Shown here: positions 47,490-58,584 of the stretch, in pieces
Layout of the letters: each line of letters starts with the position of its first letter
How positions within the stretch are numbered: position 1 is the first letter of the stretch
The notes under the pieces: model-generated
The model's input: the letters and a program-made list of their open reading frames with translations, nothing else
Database searches by the model: none
Told to the model about the DNA's origin: nothing
Assembly: GCA_933228675.1 (NCBI GenBank)
Contig: OW121742.1
Location: forward strand, 112,368,239-112,432,238
Direction of reading: 5' to 3'
Length of the DNA stretch: 64,000 nucleotides
Origin: Stomorhina lunata
Lineage: Eukaryota; Arthropoda; Insecta; Diptera; Rhiniidae
Translations under genes and position numbers: made by a program

Positions 47490-50285
47490 AACAGCAATAG
47501 GAAATTTTTCAAAAATTTTTAATTTTTATAGGAAATTTTTCAAAAATTTTCTATTTTTATAGGTAATTTATTAAACTTTTTTTTTTAATTTCCTATTTTT
47601 ATAAGAAATTTTTCAAAAATTTCCTATTTTAATAAGAAATTTTTCAAAAATTTCCTATTTTTATAGGAAATTTTTAAAAAATTTCCTATTTTTATAGGAA
47701 ATTTTTCAAAAATTTCCTATTTTTATAGGAAATTTTTCAAAAATTTTCTATTTTTATAGGAAAATTTTCAAAAATTTCCTATTTTTATAGGAAAATTTTC
47801 AAAAATGTCCTTTTTTTATAGGAAATTTTTCAAAAATTTCCTATTTTTATAGGAAATTTTTCAAAAATTTCCTATTTTTATAGGAAATTTTTCAAAAATT
47901 TCCTATTTTTATAGGAAATTTTTCAAAAATTTCCTATTTTTATAGGAAATTTTTCAAAAATTTCCTATTTTTATAGCAAATTTTTCAAAAATTTCCTATT
48001 TTTATAGCAAATTTTTCAAAAATTTCCTATTTTTATAGGAAATTTTTCAAAAATTTCCTATTTTTATAGCAAATTTTTCAAAAATTTCCTATTTTTATAG
48101 GAAATTTTTCAAAAATTTCCTATTTTTATAGGAAATTTTTCAAAAATTTCTTATTTTTATAGGAAATTTTTCAAAAATTTCCTATTTTTTTAGGAAATTT
48201 TTCAAAAATTTCCTATTTTTATAGGAAATTTTTCAAAAATTTCCTATTTTTATAGGAAATTTTTCAAAAATTTCCTATTTTTATAGGAAATTTTTCAAAA
48301 ATTTCCTATTTTTATAGGAAATTTTTCAAAAATTTCCTATTTTTATAGGAAATTTTTCAAAAAATTCCTATTTTTATAGGAAATTTTTCAAAAATTTCCT
48401 ATTTTTATAGGAAATTTTTCAAAAATTTCCTATTGTTATAGGAAATTTTTCAAAAATTTCCTATTATTATAGGAAATTTTTTTTATAGGAAATTTTTCAA
48501 AAATTTCCTATTTTTATAGGAAATTTTAAAAAATTTCCTATTTTTATAGGAAATTTTTCAAAAAATTCCTATTTTTATAGGAAATTTTTCAAAAATTTCC
48601 TATTGTTATAGGAAATTTTTCAAAAATTTCCTATTATTATAGGAAATTTTTTTTATAGGAAATTTTTTTAAAAATTTCCTATTTTTATAGGAAATTTTTA
48701 AAAAATTTCCTATTTTTATAGGAAATTTTCCAAAATTTTCCTATTTTTATAGGAAATTTTTCAAAAATTTTCTATTTTTATAGGAAATTTTTCAAAAATT
48801 TCCTATTTTTATAGCAAATTTTTCAAAAATTTCCTGTTTTTATAGGAAATTTTTCAAAAATTTCCTGTTTTTATAGGAAATTTTTCAAAAATTTCTTATT
48901 TTTATAGAAACGTTTTCAAAAATTTCCAATTTTTATAGGAAATTTTACAAAAATGTCCTATTTTTATAGGAAATTTTCTAAAAATTTCCAATTTTTAAAG
49001 GCAATTTTTCAAAAATTTTCTATTTGTATAGGAAATTTTTCAAAAATGTCCTTCTTTTAATAGGAACTTTTTCAAAAATTTCATTTTTTATAGGTAATTT
49101 TCAAAAAGTTCCTTTTTTTATAAGAAAATTTTTCAAAAATTTCCTATTTTTAAAGGAATTTTTAAAAAATTTCCGATTTACATAGGAAATTTTTTAAAAA
49201 TTTCCTATTTGCATAGGAAATTTTTTAAAAATTTCCCTCTTTTAATAGGAAATTTTTCAAAAATTTCCTATTTTGATACGAAGTTTTTCAAAAATTTCCT
49301 ATATTTATAGGAAATTTTTCAAAAATTTCCTATTTTTATAGGAAAATTTTCAAAAATTTCCCATTTTTATAGGAAATTTTTCAAAAATTTCCTATTTTTA
49401 TAGGAAATTTTTCAAAAATTTCCTATTTTTATAGGAAATTTTTCAAAAATTTCCTATTTTTATAGGAAATTTTTCAAAAATTTCCTATTTTTATAGGAAA
49501 TTTTTCAAAAATTTCCTATTTTTATAGGAAATTTTTCAAAAATTTCCTATTTTTATAGGAAATTTTTCAAAAATTTCCTATTTTTATAGGAAATTTTTCA
49601 AAAATTTCCTATTTTTATAGGAAATTTTTCAAAAATTTCCTATTTTTATAGGAAATTTTTCAAAAATTTCCTATTTTTATAGGAAATTTTTCAAAAATTT
49701 CCTATTTTTATAGGAAATTTCCTATTTTTATAGGAAATTTTTCAAAAATTTCCTTTTTTATAGGAAATTTTTCAAAAATTTCCTATTTTTATAGGAAATT
49801 TCTCAAAAATTTCCTAAAATTCCTATTTTTTAAAAAATTTCTATTTTGATAGCAAATTTTTTAAAAAATTTCTATTTTGATAGCAAATTTTTTAAAAAAT
49901 TTCTATTTTGATATGAAATTTTTTAAAAAATTCCTAATTTTATAGGAAATTATTTAAAAATTTCCTATTTTAAAGGAAATTTTTCGAAAATTACCTATTT
50001 TTATAGGAATTTTTTTAAAAATTTCCTATTTTAATAGGAAACTTTTCAAAAATTTCCTATTTTTATAGGAAATTTTTCAAAAATTTCCTATTTTTAAAAG
50101 GAAATTTTTCAAAATTTTCCTATTTTTATAGGAAAATTTTCAAAAATTTCCTATTTTGATAGGAATTTTTTTAAAAAATTTCTATTTTGATAGGAAATTT
50201 TTTAAAAATTTTATTTTTTTTTATTATTAGAAATTTTTTCAAAAATTTCTTTTTTTGTTAAGGATTTTTTTTTTTAAATTTCTTA
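47490..50285 (+). repeat. SatA array with local higher-order blocks
   Basis: About 90 forward units. The start carries the same marker variant as 36,720-36,760. A block with TATTGTTATAGG then TATTATTATAGG then a T-run unit occurs at 48,431 and again at 48,601, a local duplication. The part at 49,320-49,700 is homogeneous; 49,810-50,285 is degenerate, with TTTTGATAG units. Confidence 0.96.
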
Positions 50286-51529
50286 TTCTTATTGAAGTTT
50301 TTTTTGTTGGTCTTAGATTTGAAAGCTATAATAAATGTATTTTCTTTTTTCTTTTTAGTTTTTATTGCTTTTCTTTTTCTTTTAATGTGTAAAGTTCTTA
50401 ATGTTTTTATGGCTAATATTTTTTTTATTTCCTGAGATTTTTTCCTCAAATAAAATATTTATATTTGACTAAGTTCATAAATTACTTATTTTCTTCATTT
50501 TGTTAAACAAATTGTTTATATTGGTCCCACAAGCCAAGAAAAAGTGACCTTCTGTTTATTCGGGAACATGGAGGCATTTGTCAGGTCATTAATGTTGAAA
50601 TTGATGTTTTCTCAAACTAAATGACATTTATTGATGTATTTTTTTCAAACTGATATTAGAGGAAATAAAAAATGTTTCAACGAAAAACTTTGTTAAATTC
50701 ATAGTCAATGTCATTGATGTTGATTGAGGTTCGGGAGCAATAAAAAATTAATTAATTTTTTTGTTGGCATTAGTTGAGTTAATGTTAGATGAAATGTCAT
50801 GAATTCAAGACAAAATCAAATTATTTTAATTAAAAGTTTTGCTGTCGGGAATAAGAATAAGGAATAAGGGAAATAGAATTAGAATTTTTAGGTTTTTTTT
50901 TAAAGATTTATACCGAATTTTTTCCAGCGCAGTTAACCTGACTTTTTCTTTGTCCTATTCATTCAAAGTTCCTTATCCTATTAACCATTTTTCTGAGGTT
51001 TTATCTCACTTTGTTTAACATTCTTTTACATTTATATTTTATTTTTGATTTCAAACCAGAAATTTTTCTACATTTATAGTAAATATTGCATGTTTGCATT
51101 ATAAATTCAAACTAATTTAAATGAACACGCAAACCATCTAAAATAAACCCCCGACCAACTGACAGTCAGTCCATTTTGTATTCTATTTTACATATGAATT
51201 TTAGTTAATTTCTATAAAAAAAATGTAAAATAAAATGGTTTAGACAAATATAGACAAGTAAATACAAAATTTATAAGAGTTTTGGTTTTTGTGGCAACTT
51301 AGAGCCAAATAAAATTGCCATTATTGTGAAAACAGTAAAAGTAAGAGAAATAGATACAGCTCAAAAAAATACCTTCAAATCAAATTTAATTAGTTAATTC
51401 ACAAATGAACGCATTAGCTTAAACAAATTTATTTCAATTCCAAAAAATTTTGTTTAAACTAACAAAGTTAATTTTTTTTCCTATTTCATCCTTTTAGCCT
51501 CCCCATTACTTCCCTCCAATCTCTTTATT
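50286..51529. other. Unique AT-rich DNA, no gene seen
   Basis: About 1.2 kb of intron-like DNA. A 63-codon lysine-rich minus frame at 50,258-50,449 comes from a T-rich tract and is not a gene. Confidence 0.55.
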
Positions 51530-52330
51530 ATACCCTTCACCACCATAGGTGGAAAGGGTATTATAAGTTTGTGCTGATGTTTGTAACGCATAGAAATATT
51601 TGTCTTAGACCCACCTTTTAGTATACCGATAGGCTTAGAATCACTTTCTGAGTTGATTTAGCGATGTCCGTCCGTCCGTCTGGCTGGCTGGCTGGACCCC
51701 CATGTAAACCTTTTAATCAAACTACAGGTTGCAATTCTAAAGATAATTTGATGAAATTTGGCATAGATAATTTTTTTGACAACGGAACTATGGCTATTGA
51801 AATTGGTCAAAATCGGTCCATTATTTATGGTACCTCCCATAGGTCCCACTTCCCGGAATTGATATATTGGCCACAAATATCAATATTTTTTCATGAAATT
51901 TAAAACAGATATTGCTTATGTAAACTTAAATCACTGTATCAAATTTCGTGGAAATCGGTCCACATTTGACCATAGCTCCCATACAAACTCTTCTTTAAAA
52001 AACCCACTAAATGAGACAAAAAATCACTAAAACGCTAGTAAATCTAAAGATAATGAAAATTTTGAGTTTATTTTTCGCATACATAATTTTTGTAACAACT
52101 GTAGTCAACTTGCCAAATTTCGAGATAATCGGTCCACATTTGACTCTAGCTCTCATATAAGTGCAAATGACGGAAACAGGTTGAATATATAAGTTTTGAG
52201 AAAATGTTTGTATGATGGCAAAATTTAGCAAATATTTGTCTTTATACAGGAAAAATAACACCTTTGACCTTAGTGGTGAAGGGTATCGTATGGTCGGCTT
52301 GACCGACTATAGCGCTTTCTTACTTGTTTT
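51530..52330 (+). mobile_element. Dispersed fly repeat with ATACCCTTCACCAC inverted ends
   Basis: ATACCCTTCACCAC at 51,530-51,543 is exactly inverted at 52,273-52,286 (GTGGTGAAGGGTAT). The left end folds further into GGTGGAAAGGGTAT. The right end continues into a GTCGG/CCGAC hairpin and ACTTGTTTTT. Inside are GTCCGTCCGTC and (CTGG)n near 51,667-51,695 and repeated phrases of the type AAATTTGGCAT and AATCGGTCCA. Repeats of this style are widespread in brachyceran flies (from memory). Overlapping frames at 51,658-51,903 and 52,007-52,261 are not coding. Confidence 0.75.
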
Positions 52331-53080
52331 TAACTAACTTCATATTCATAATAATCTATTTTTCTTTATATTAAGTAAAATTCTGCCTGAAACTATTTGT
52401 TTAGCTCTAAAACATTACTATTACTAGTTTAACTAAAACTCATACAAGCCACTTAGAATAGCCTTGTTTTTTACTCAACTTTACATGTAAATATGTGTTT
52501 CTGTTTACCCAAATACTTAACCATTTACACAAAAACAAAAACCCTAAACCATTTCATTTCCGTACAGTTATGGGTTAACATAAATGAATGTTAGATGTTT
52601 GCAGGAATATTAGTGTTAACATGCAGTAACTAAATTCGCACAATGCTTTGGTTCAGTATTAAAACTGATACTAATACAAATACTAATACTAATACTAAAA
52701 ACTAATCTATAATATTAATACGCAAGCACCCATTTATTATCCATTTTACCCTTAAATTATACACTCTATTCTGGAAAATTTTATACCATTCGAAAGGTAT
52801 TTTTCCGTAGATCAGACGATTTGATTAAAATCGGTTCAGTTTTAAAGAATCGGTTCAGTGTTTAAAAATCTTACTAACACAGTAAAGAAAACTCACATGC
52901 ATAGGAAATTCAATATTAAAAATCAAACTAAAGAAGTTGTATGCAAACATGTTTTCTTTTGTTTTTATTATTTTTGGTGAGCGATGAGAATAAAAGAGTA
53001 TATTTGTGGGGAGATAATGGTAGACAAAGACAAAAATAAAGAGTATTTTAATGTTTTTGTTTTGTAAAATAAAATTATTG
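52331..53080. other. Unique AT-rich DNA left of the foldback
   Basis: No gene. (ACTAAT)n-like words occur at 52,668-52,705. The stretch TTGTTTTTATTATTT...GGTGAG at 52,959-52,981 is repeated, with one mismatch, directly after the foldback at 56,353-56,375. Confidence 0.55.
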
Positions 53081-53081
53081 G

Positions 53082-53119
53082 TATCTTATATTCTTAAACG
53101 AGCAATAATTGTATGTATT

Positions 53120-53184
<65 letters not shown>
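53082..53184. repeat. 36-bp segment plus (AT)n at the left of the foldback
   Basis: The 36 bp at 53,082-53,117 (begins TATCTTATATTCTTAAACGA) are a perfect inverted copy of 54,643-54,678 in the middle of the foldback. In both places the segment lies next to a (TA)n run, here about 53,125-53,184. Confidence 0.9.
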
Positions 53185-53188
<4 letters not shown>

Positions 53189-53359
53189 TCTGGTTGACCG
53201 AGCCTTGCTCGGAGCTTTATGATAAGCATTTTGAGGCAAATTTAAAAGTTTTTATATATTTTATTTTATAAAGTTAATTTTGAATTATTTTATTTATTTT
53301 GGCCGACCAACACATAGTTTGCATAGTTTACAGTTTAACTCATTTTAATAACTTTGGAA

Positions 53360-53960
53360 ATTGGTCATCCCAACAGAAACCTCCGTCGACTCATGCGCAA
53401 CAACTTTACTAAAGATTATAGTCTGATCAAATGCACAGTTTATGATTTATTTCATTTTTAGTAGTTTTCAGTGGCGCCACCTGAAGTTGTTCATACCAAC
53501 TAAGAAACCTTCGTTTGCTTATGCGTAACAACTTTGCTTATGATTATAACATGATCAAATGCACAGTTTACGATTTAATTCACTTTGAGTAATTTTCTGT
53601 GGCGCCACCTGTCGGACGTTGCTCATTCCAATTTATAAACCTTCGTCGGATTATCCGCAACAACTTTGCTGAAGATTATAGCATGATTAAATGTACAGCT
53701 TACGATTAAATTGGCTTTGAGTAAATTTCAGTAGCGCCACCTGTCGAAATTTCTTCATACCAACTAAGAAACCTTCGTCGGATCATGCGCAACAACTTTG
53801 CTAAAGATTGTAGCATGAACAAATTTACAGTTTACGATTTAAATAATGTTTAGTAATTTTTAGTGACGCCATCTATCGGAAATTAGTCTTATCAACTTTA
53901 AAACCTTCGCCGGCTTATCCGCAACATCTTCGCTAAAGAGCATAACATGATCAAATGCAC
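53360..53960 (+). repeat. 131-bp tandem subunits in the left foldback arm (5 copies)
   Basis: The landmark GCAACAACTTT (or a variant) recurs at about 53,395, 53,523, 53,656, 53,787 and 53,919. The spacing is 128-133 bp, each with CGATTTAA and GTGGCGCCACCTG-like words. Five copies, one fewer than in the right arm. Confidence 0.9.
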
Positions 53961-54630
53961 AGTTTACTATTCTATAAAGAACATACATACAGACAAACAT
54001 TCATTTGTTTAAAAGGTATAACATTACTAATTTTTTCCCCTTTTTTATCCCCTAATTTTAAAAAAGTTCCATATGCATATTTGGTACTTCTGTGGTACCA
54101 ACTGAATTCGGTACATTTTATTAAAACGCAGTTAACATAATGTTTCTATTCATATTACTTTTTGAGATGTTAAGTTATCATTTTATCCCTTTTTTACCCA
54201 TTTTGGCCCAAAATCAAAAAAGCACCAAATACGTGTTTAAAGTTTCTTTCACATCTATTGATTGCAGTACAAAGTTTCTTTCTATATTCCTTAGTTTAAA
54301 ATATAAGAGTGGGTTAAAAAGGTACCAAAAAAACTATTTTCACCCTTGTTTACCCCTTATCGGACATAGTTTAAAAAAAGTACCAAACACCTGTCCGTTT
54401 ATTTTCATAGCTGTTTAAAACGTAATTTAAATTTTGTTTCTATACCTATTACTTAAGGAGATATTGCGTTTTCGATTTTGCCCCCTTTTACCCCCCCTTT
54501 TACCCGTTTTTACCCTCTTAGAGGCAAAGGTTCCAAAAGTCCCTTCTTCTTCGACCTATACATCAAAAAAGATACCCACTGTCCAAATTTTATCAAAATC
54601 GTTAGAGCCGTTTTCGAGATAGTCATTCTA

Positions 54631-54673
54631 TATGTATATATATACATACAATTATTGCTCGTTTAAGAATATA

Positions 54674-54730
<57 letters not shown>
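54631..54730. repeat. Centre of the foldback: inverted 36-bp segment plus (TA)n
   Basis: The 36-bp segment (54,643-54,678), inverted relative to the copy at 53,082, is followed by (TA)n at about 54,677-54,731. This is the spacer between the arms. A hairpin tip with (AT)n is expected to be unstable in cloning and assembly. Confidence 0.9.
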
Positions 54731-54737
<7 letters not shown>

Positions 54738-54756
54738 ACTATCTCAAAAACGGCTC

Positions 54757-54915
54757 TAACGATTTTGATAAAATTTGGACAGTGGGTATCTTTTTTGATG
54801 TATAGGTCGAAGAAGAAGGGACTTTTGGAACGATTAACGATTTTGATAAAATTTGGACAGTGGGTATCTTTTTTGATGTATAGGTCAAAGAAGAAGGGAC
54901 TTTTGGAACTTTTTT
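54757..54915 (+). repeat. 78-bp duplication in the right foldback arm
   Basis: The segment starting GATTTTGATAAAATTTGG at 54,761 recurs at 54,839 (offset 78 bp) with one visible difference (GGTCGAAG versus GGTCAAAG). The left arm has only one copy, so the duplication arose after the arms formed or was lost on the left. Confidence 0.92.
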
Positions 54916-55479
54916 GAGGGTAAAAACGGGTAAAAAGGGGAAAAAATCGAAAACGCTATATCTCCTTAAGTAATAGGTATAGAAACAAAATTTAAATTAC
55001 GTTTTAAACAGCTATGAAAATAAACGGACAGGTGTTTGGTACTTTTTTGAAACTATGTCCGATAAGGGGTAAAAAAGGGTGAAAATAGTTTTTTTGGTAC
55101 CTTTTTAACCCACTCTTATATTTTAAACTAAGAAATATAGAAAGAAACTTTGTACTGCAATCAATAGATGTGAAAGAAATATTGAACACGTATTTGGTAC
55201 TTTTTTGATTTTGTGGCCAAAATGTGTAAAAAGGGATAAACTGATAACTTAACATCTACAAAAGTAATATGAATAGGAAAATTATGTTAACTGCTTTCTA
55301 ATAAAATGTACCGAATTCAATTGGTACCAAAGAAGTACCAATTATGCATATGGAACTTTTTGAAATTAGGGGATAAAAAGGGGAAAAAATTAGTAATGTT
55401 ATAACTTTAAAACAAATGAATGTTTGTCTGTATGTATGTTCTTTATAGAATAGTAAACTGTGAATTTTATCATGTTATG

Positions 55480-56230
55480 CTCTTCAGCAAAGATGTTGCG
55501 GATAAGCCGGCGGAGGTTTTTAAGTTGGTAAACCGAGTTTCCGACAGGTGGCGCCACTGAAAATTACTAAAAATTAATTAAATCGTAAACTGTACATTTG
55601 GTCATACTATGATCTTTTGCAAAGTTGTAGCGCATGAGCCGGCGAATGCTTTTTAATTGGTGTGAATAATTTCCGACAGGTGGCGCTACTGAAAATTACT
55701 CAAAGTCAATTTAATCGTAAGCTGTACATATAATCATGCTATAATCTTTAGCAATGTTGTTGCACATGAGCCGACGAAGGTTTCTTAGTTGGTATGAAGA
55801 AATTTCGACAGGTGGCGCCACTGAAATTTACTTAAAGTCAATTTAATCGTAAACTGTACATTTAATCATGCTATAATTTTTAGCAAAGTTATTGCGGATA
55901 ATCCGACGAAGGTTTATTAATTAGAATGACCAAAGTCCGACAGGTGGCGCCACTGAAAATTACTCAAAATGAATTAAATCGTAAACTGTGCATTTGATCA
56001 GACTATAAGTGAATTAAATCATAAACTGTGTATTTGATCATGTTATGATCATAAGCAAAGTTGTTACACATAAGCAGATGAAGGTTTCTTAGTGGTATGA
56101 ACGACTTCAGGCGGCGCCACTGAAAACTACTCAAAATGAATTAAATCGTAAACTGTGCATTTGATCAGACTATAATCTTTAGCAAAGTTGTTGCGCATGA
56201 GTCGACGGAGGTTTCTGTTGGTATGACCAA
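55480..56230 (-). repeat. 131-bp tandem subunits in the right foldback arm (6 copies)
   Basis: The inverted landmark recurs at about 55,496, 55,626, 55,760, 55,890, 56,062 and 56,190, with GGTGGCGCCACTG words between. Order and variants match the left arm from the outside in, except for one additional subunit (the one at about 55,626 or its neighbour) and a small insertion near 56,005-56,040. Confidence 0.88.
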
Positions 56231-56353
56231 TTTTCAAAATTATTTAAAATGAGTTAAACTGTAACTGTATAAAATAAAATATATAAAAACTTTAAAATTT
56301 GCCTCAAAATGCTTACCATAAAGCCCCGAGCAAGGCTCGGTCAACCAGGTACT

Positions 56354-56895
56354 TGTTTTTATTATTTGTGGTGAGGGAGTGAAAGACAAAATTAATATTT
56401 GATTTGACAAAAAAAAGTGCTTAAAATGTAAATCTTTCAAATTTGAATTATTTGAAGTTAGATTTTTATGGAATTTTGTTTTTTGGGTTGGTTTATTGGG
56501 ATAAAATCTTCGAGTGATTGAGGAAAAAAATATTGTGTTAAAAAACTAAATAATATTGCAGGGAAGGGCACGCATGAGATCATTAAGAGCTATTTTACAA
56601 TGCCAATTTTTTTAAGAGTCATAGTAGTAAAGAGTTGGAAATGAAAATTGTGACTTATACCCAAAAAGGATGTTACAGATGAAAAAAACAGTCTTTTGAA
56701 GGAAAGTTTATAATAATTACAGATTATTATCAAGAATCAAAAGTAAATTCAAAACTGATTAATGTTTAGAAAATGCTATAATATCAGGAAGGAATATTAA
56801 AAGGCAAATCTTGCATTGCTATCGGAATGGTTTTAAACTGTTAGCTTCTACAGATTCCAAGTACTTCGTGGTTCTCGCGGTTAATTATGCAGTTA
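56354..56895. other. Unique AT-rich DNA, no gene seen
   Basis: Begins with the TTGTTTTTATTATTT direct repeat described at 52,959. No other structure and no recognisable coding sequence. Confidence 0.55.
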
Positions 56896-56908
56896 AATGA
56901 TAATAAAT
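56896..56908 (+). repeat. Target-site duplication, left, of the SINE
   Basis: AATGATAATAAAT lies directly before the SINE head. AATGATAGTAAAT follows the (AT)n tail at 57,221-57,233: 12 of 13 bases identical. Confidence 0.82.
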
Positions 56909-57220
56909 GTGAACCGCCGTGGTGTAGCAGGTTAGTCATCCACCTAGCAAACCAGAGGTCCCAAGTTCAATCCCTGTCAGACCCACTTGAAAAAAATTAA
57001 TTTTCAAAAAAGCGGCAGTTCACCTCATAACTCAGCTAGCCACTGGTTATTGAGTATTAGGCTATGAAAGACTTCTCTAACTAATGCATTTGCCGTTCGG
57101 AGCCGGCGTTAAAACGTAGGTCCCTTTCAATGAGTCTAAAAATAGAATCGGATGCAGCTCATTGTCTGAGAGAGTACCCCTTGTTATAATTGGAATGTTG
57201 TAGGGGAATTATATATATAT
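56909..57220 (+). mobile_element. tRNA-derived SINE with (AT)n tail, copy 2
   Basis: Head GTGAACCGCCGTGG, A-box-like GGTGTAGCAGGTTAGTC, anticodon-arm-like CCTAGCA...CCAGAGG, B box AAGTTCAATCCC. The body is shared with the 21.45-kb copy (for example GCGGCAGTTCACCTCATAAC, CAGCTAGCCACTGGTTATTG, AGCCGGCGTTAAAACGTA). The tail is ATATATATAT. A 13-bp target duplication with one mismatch flanks it, which marks this as a genuine LINE-mediated insertion. No coding capacity. Confidence 0.92.
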
Positions 57221-57233
57221 AATGATAGTAAAT
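57221..57233 (+). repeat. Target-site duplication, right, of the SINE
   Basis: AATGATAGTAAAT, the partner of 56,896-56,908. Confidence 0.82.
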
Positions 57234-57635
57234 TTTAAATATAATAATCTTTGTTAAAAAGTTAAATAAGACCTTGATTTCTCTATCATTTTTGTCAGTC
57301 CGTTAGTAACGCTTACAAGTTTATCTGTTCATCACTTCACAGAGCATTTTGAAATCGATAACGCAAGATGTTTTGATAAGAGCTACTAAGTCTAACACTT
57401 TTTCCTTCTCATTCACTTCTGAAGATGCAAAAACGGTTTATTATGGAATATCTTGAATCAGTAAACTTTTCGAGAGCTACACAATTTTTAATTATAGCTT
57501 TGCCAATTTGGCCAATTCGACGCTCTGTTGTATGGAGTGACATAGAAATCAATGAGATCAATTTCTCCACATATCCGTTTAGCCCGAGCAATTTTAAAAA
57601 CTTGCTATATAGACACTGTCATTTTTGACTTAAAG
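57234..57635. other. Possible old transposon-related segment, no gene called
   Basis: A 60-codon minus-strand frame (57,409-57,591; contains HTTERRIGQIGKAIIKNC) reads more like protein than most frames here. It could be continuous, across a stop, with sequence further upstream on that strand. I cannot assign a family, so I leave it as a note. The plus-strand frame 57,425-57,628 is its antisense. Confidence 0.3.
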
Positions 57636-58024
57636 CTCTGATTGTATGAGGCAAATACTGCCTATACAATTGCATAGAATTGGGTAACCTTATTTGGAAA
57701 GGGGATGGTAGAGAAGAGAAAGGTATATCTATTTTTAGAACAGTGAAGTTGCGCCATTTGTTGTTATTTAGACGCATTTTTTTGTTTTACAGCCAATTTT
57801 ATTTATTTTTCGCAGACGGCGTGTTATTGCTGTAGTCTTACTGCCGACGGAAGATGCTGTGATAATTAATAATTTTAATTTTGTTATCATTGACTCCCAG
57901 TAGAGCACAGGACCTTAAATTTAATCGAAATTAATAATTACAGAAATTGTTGTTGCCGAGACCGGGGATCGAACTTAGGCTCCATGTAATATTACGTGCT
58001 AACCAACTAAGCGACAGCACGGGA
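57636..58024 (-). mobile_element. Second tRNA-headed repeat family, copy A
   Basis: On the minus strand: CCGTGCTGTCGCTTAGTTGG with TTAGCACG (A-box region) and AAGTTCGATCCCCGG (B box), then GGCAACAACAA and a body. The body contains, in plus-strand wording, GTGAAGTTGCGCCATTTG, GGCGTGTTATTGCTGTAG and GATGCTGTGATAATTA. All of these recur in copy B at 58.6-58.9 kb. The head differs from the SINE at 56.9 kb. No tail or target duplication could be fixed; older than the other SINE. Confidence 0.65.
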
Positions 58025-58584
58025 AATTTGTATTCACAATGAACTAGATGACGGTCGATTGTGTCGACCGCAGGATACGCTAGTTCAAAATAAATTGTTT
58101 TATTTTTTATGACTATTTTTTTTTTAAATGGAACACTGTATGCATTGCCGTTAGTATTGTGTTAGAGTAACTGCAGTTGTATCCTTTTGTTTATATGTCA
58201 AATATTTCCAAATATTTTGTTTCTTTTGTTGTTTCTGGTTTTTGGTGTAAATGTACACAAAAACACTCTAATGTTGATAAAAAAAAAATGTAGAGTTTCA
58301 AAGCGAAACGAAATATTTTCATATTTTTCGATTGTGGAGAAGTTATCCTTAAGGGAAAAAGAGTCCTTAAGTAAATATAGACATATCTCTCATTTTACTG
58401 ATCGATTTAAGGGAATATGATGGAGCCTTCAAAAGGTAACTATGAAGCGCATAAATGTTCAGAGTAAAGGCCGTATTCCATACGCTAGACTCGTATCGAA
58501 ATGCATGAAGTTGATATAAAAATTAAATAAAATTTTGTAGTATAGTTTTGGGACGTAGAAAGTAAATGTTCAAACCGAGAAGTA
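58025..58584. other. Spacer between two related repeats, no gene seen
   Basis: Contains GACGGTCGATTGTGTCGACCG near 58,051, a small imperfect dyad. A 77-codon frame at 58,187-58,420 is unrecognised. Confidence 0.5.

Larger units (their letters stand above)
53185..56353. mobile_element. 3.17-kb foldback (long inverted repeat) element
   Basis: The left arm (53,185-54,630) and right arm (54,731-56,353) are long inverted copies. Termini: AGTATCTGGTTGACCGAGCC at the left and the complement of AGTACCTGGTTGACCGAGCC at the right, each with a CCGAG-CCTTG-CTCGG hairpin just inside. Going inward, each arm has 131-bp tandem subunits, then the TACCCC/GTACCAAA region, then AAATTTTATCAAAATCG and AGATAGTCATTCTATA. 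No transposase is visible. The layout resembles Foldback-type elements of Drosophila, which also have tandem repeats inside long inverted arms; family membership is an inference. Frames at 54,140-54,418 and 55,004-55,255 are the same stretch in the two arms. Confidence 0.9.

Noticed and set aside
54140..55255. Two similar frames (92 and 83 codons) in the two foldback arms, both retaining KSGLKRYQKNYFHP
   Set aside because: They are the same DNA in inverted copies, so retention reflects young or exchanged arms. Composition is AT-rich with no domain, and one N-terminal part differs by compensating frame shifts.
57409..57591. Possible retrotransposon coding remnant
   Set aside because: The 60-codon frame looks somewhat protein-like, but I cannot place it in any family and it has no flanking domain.
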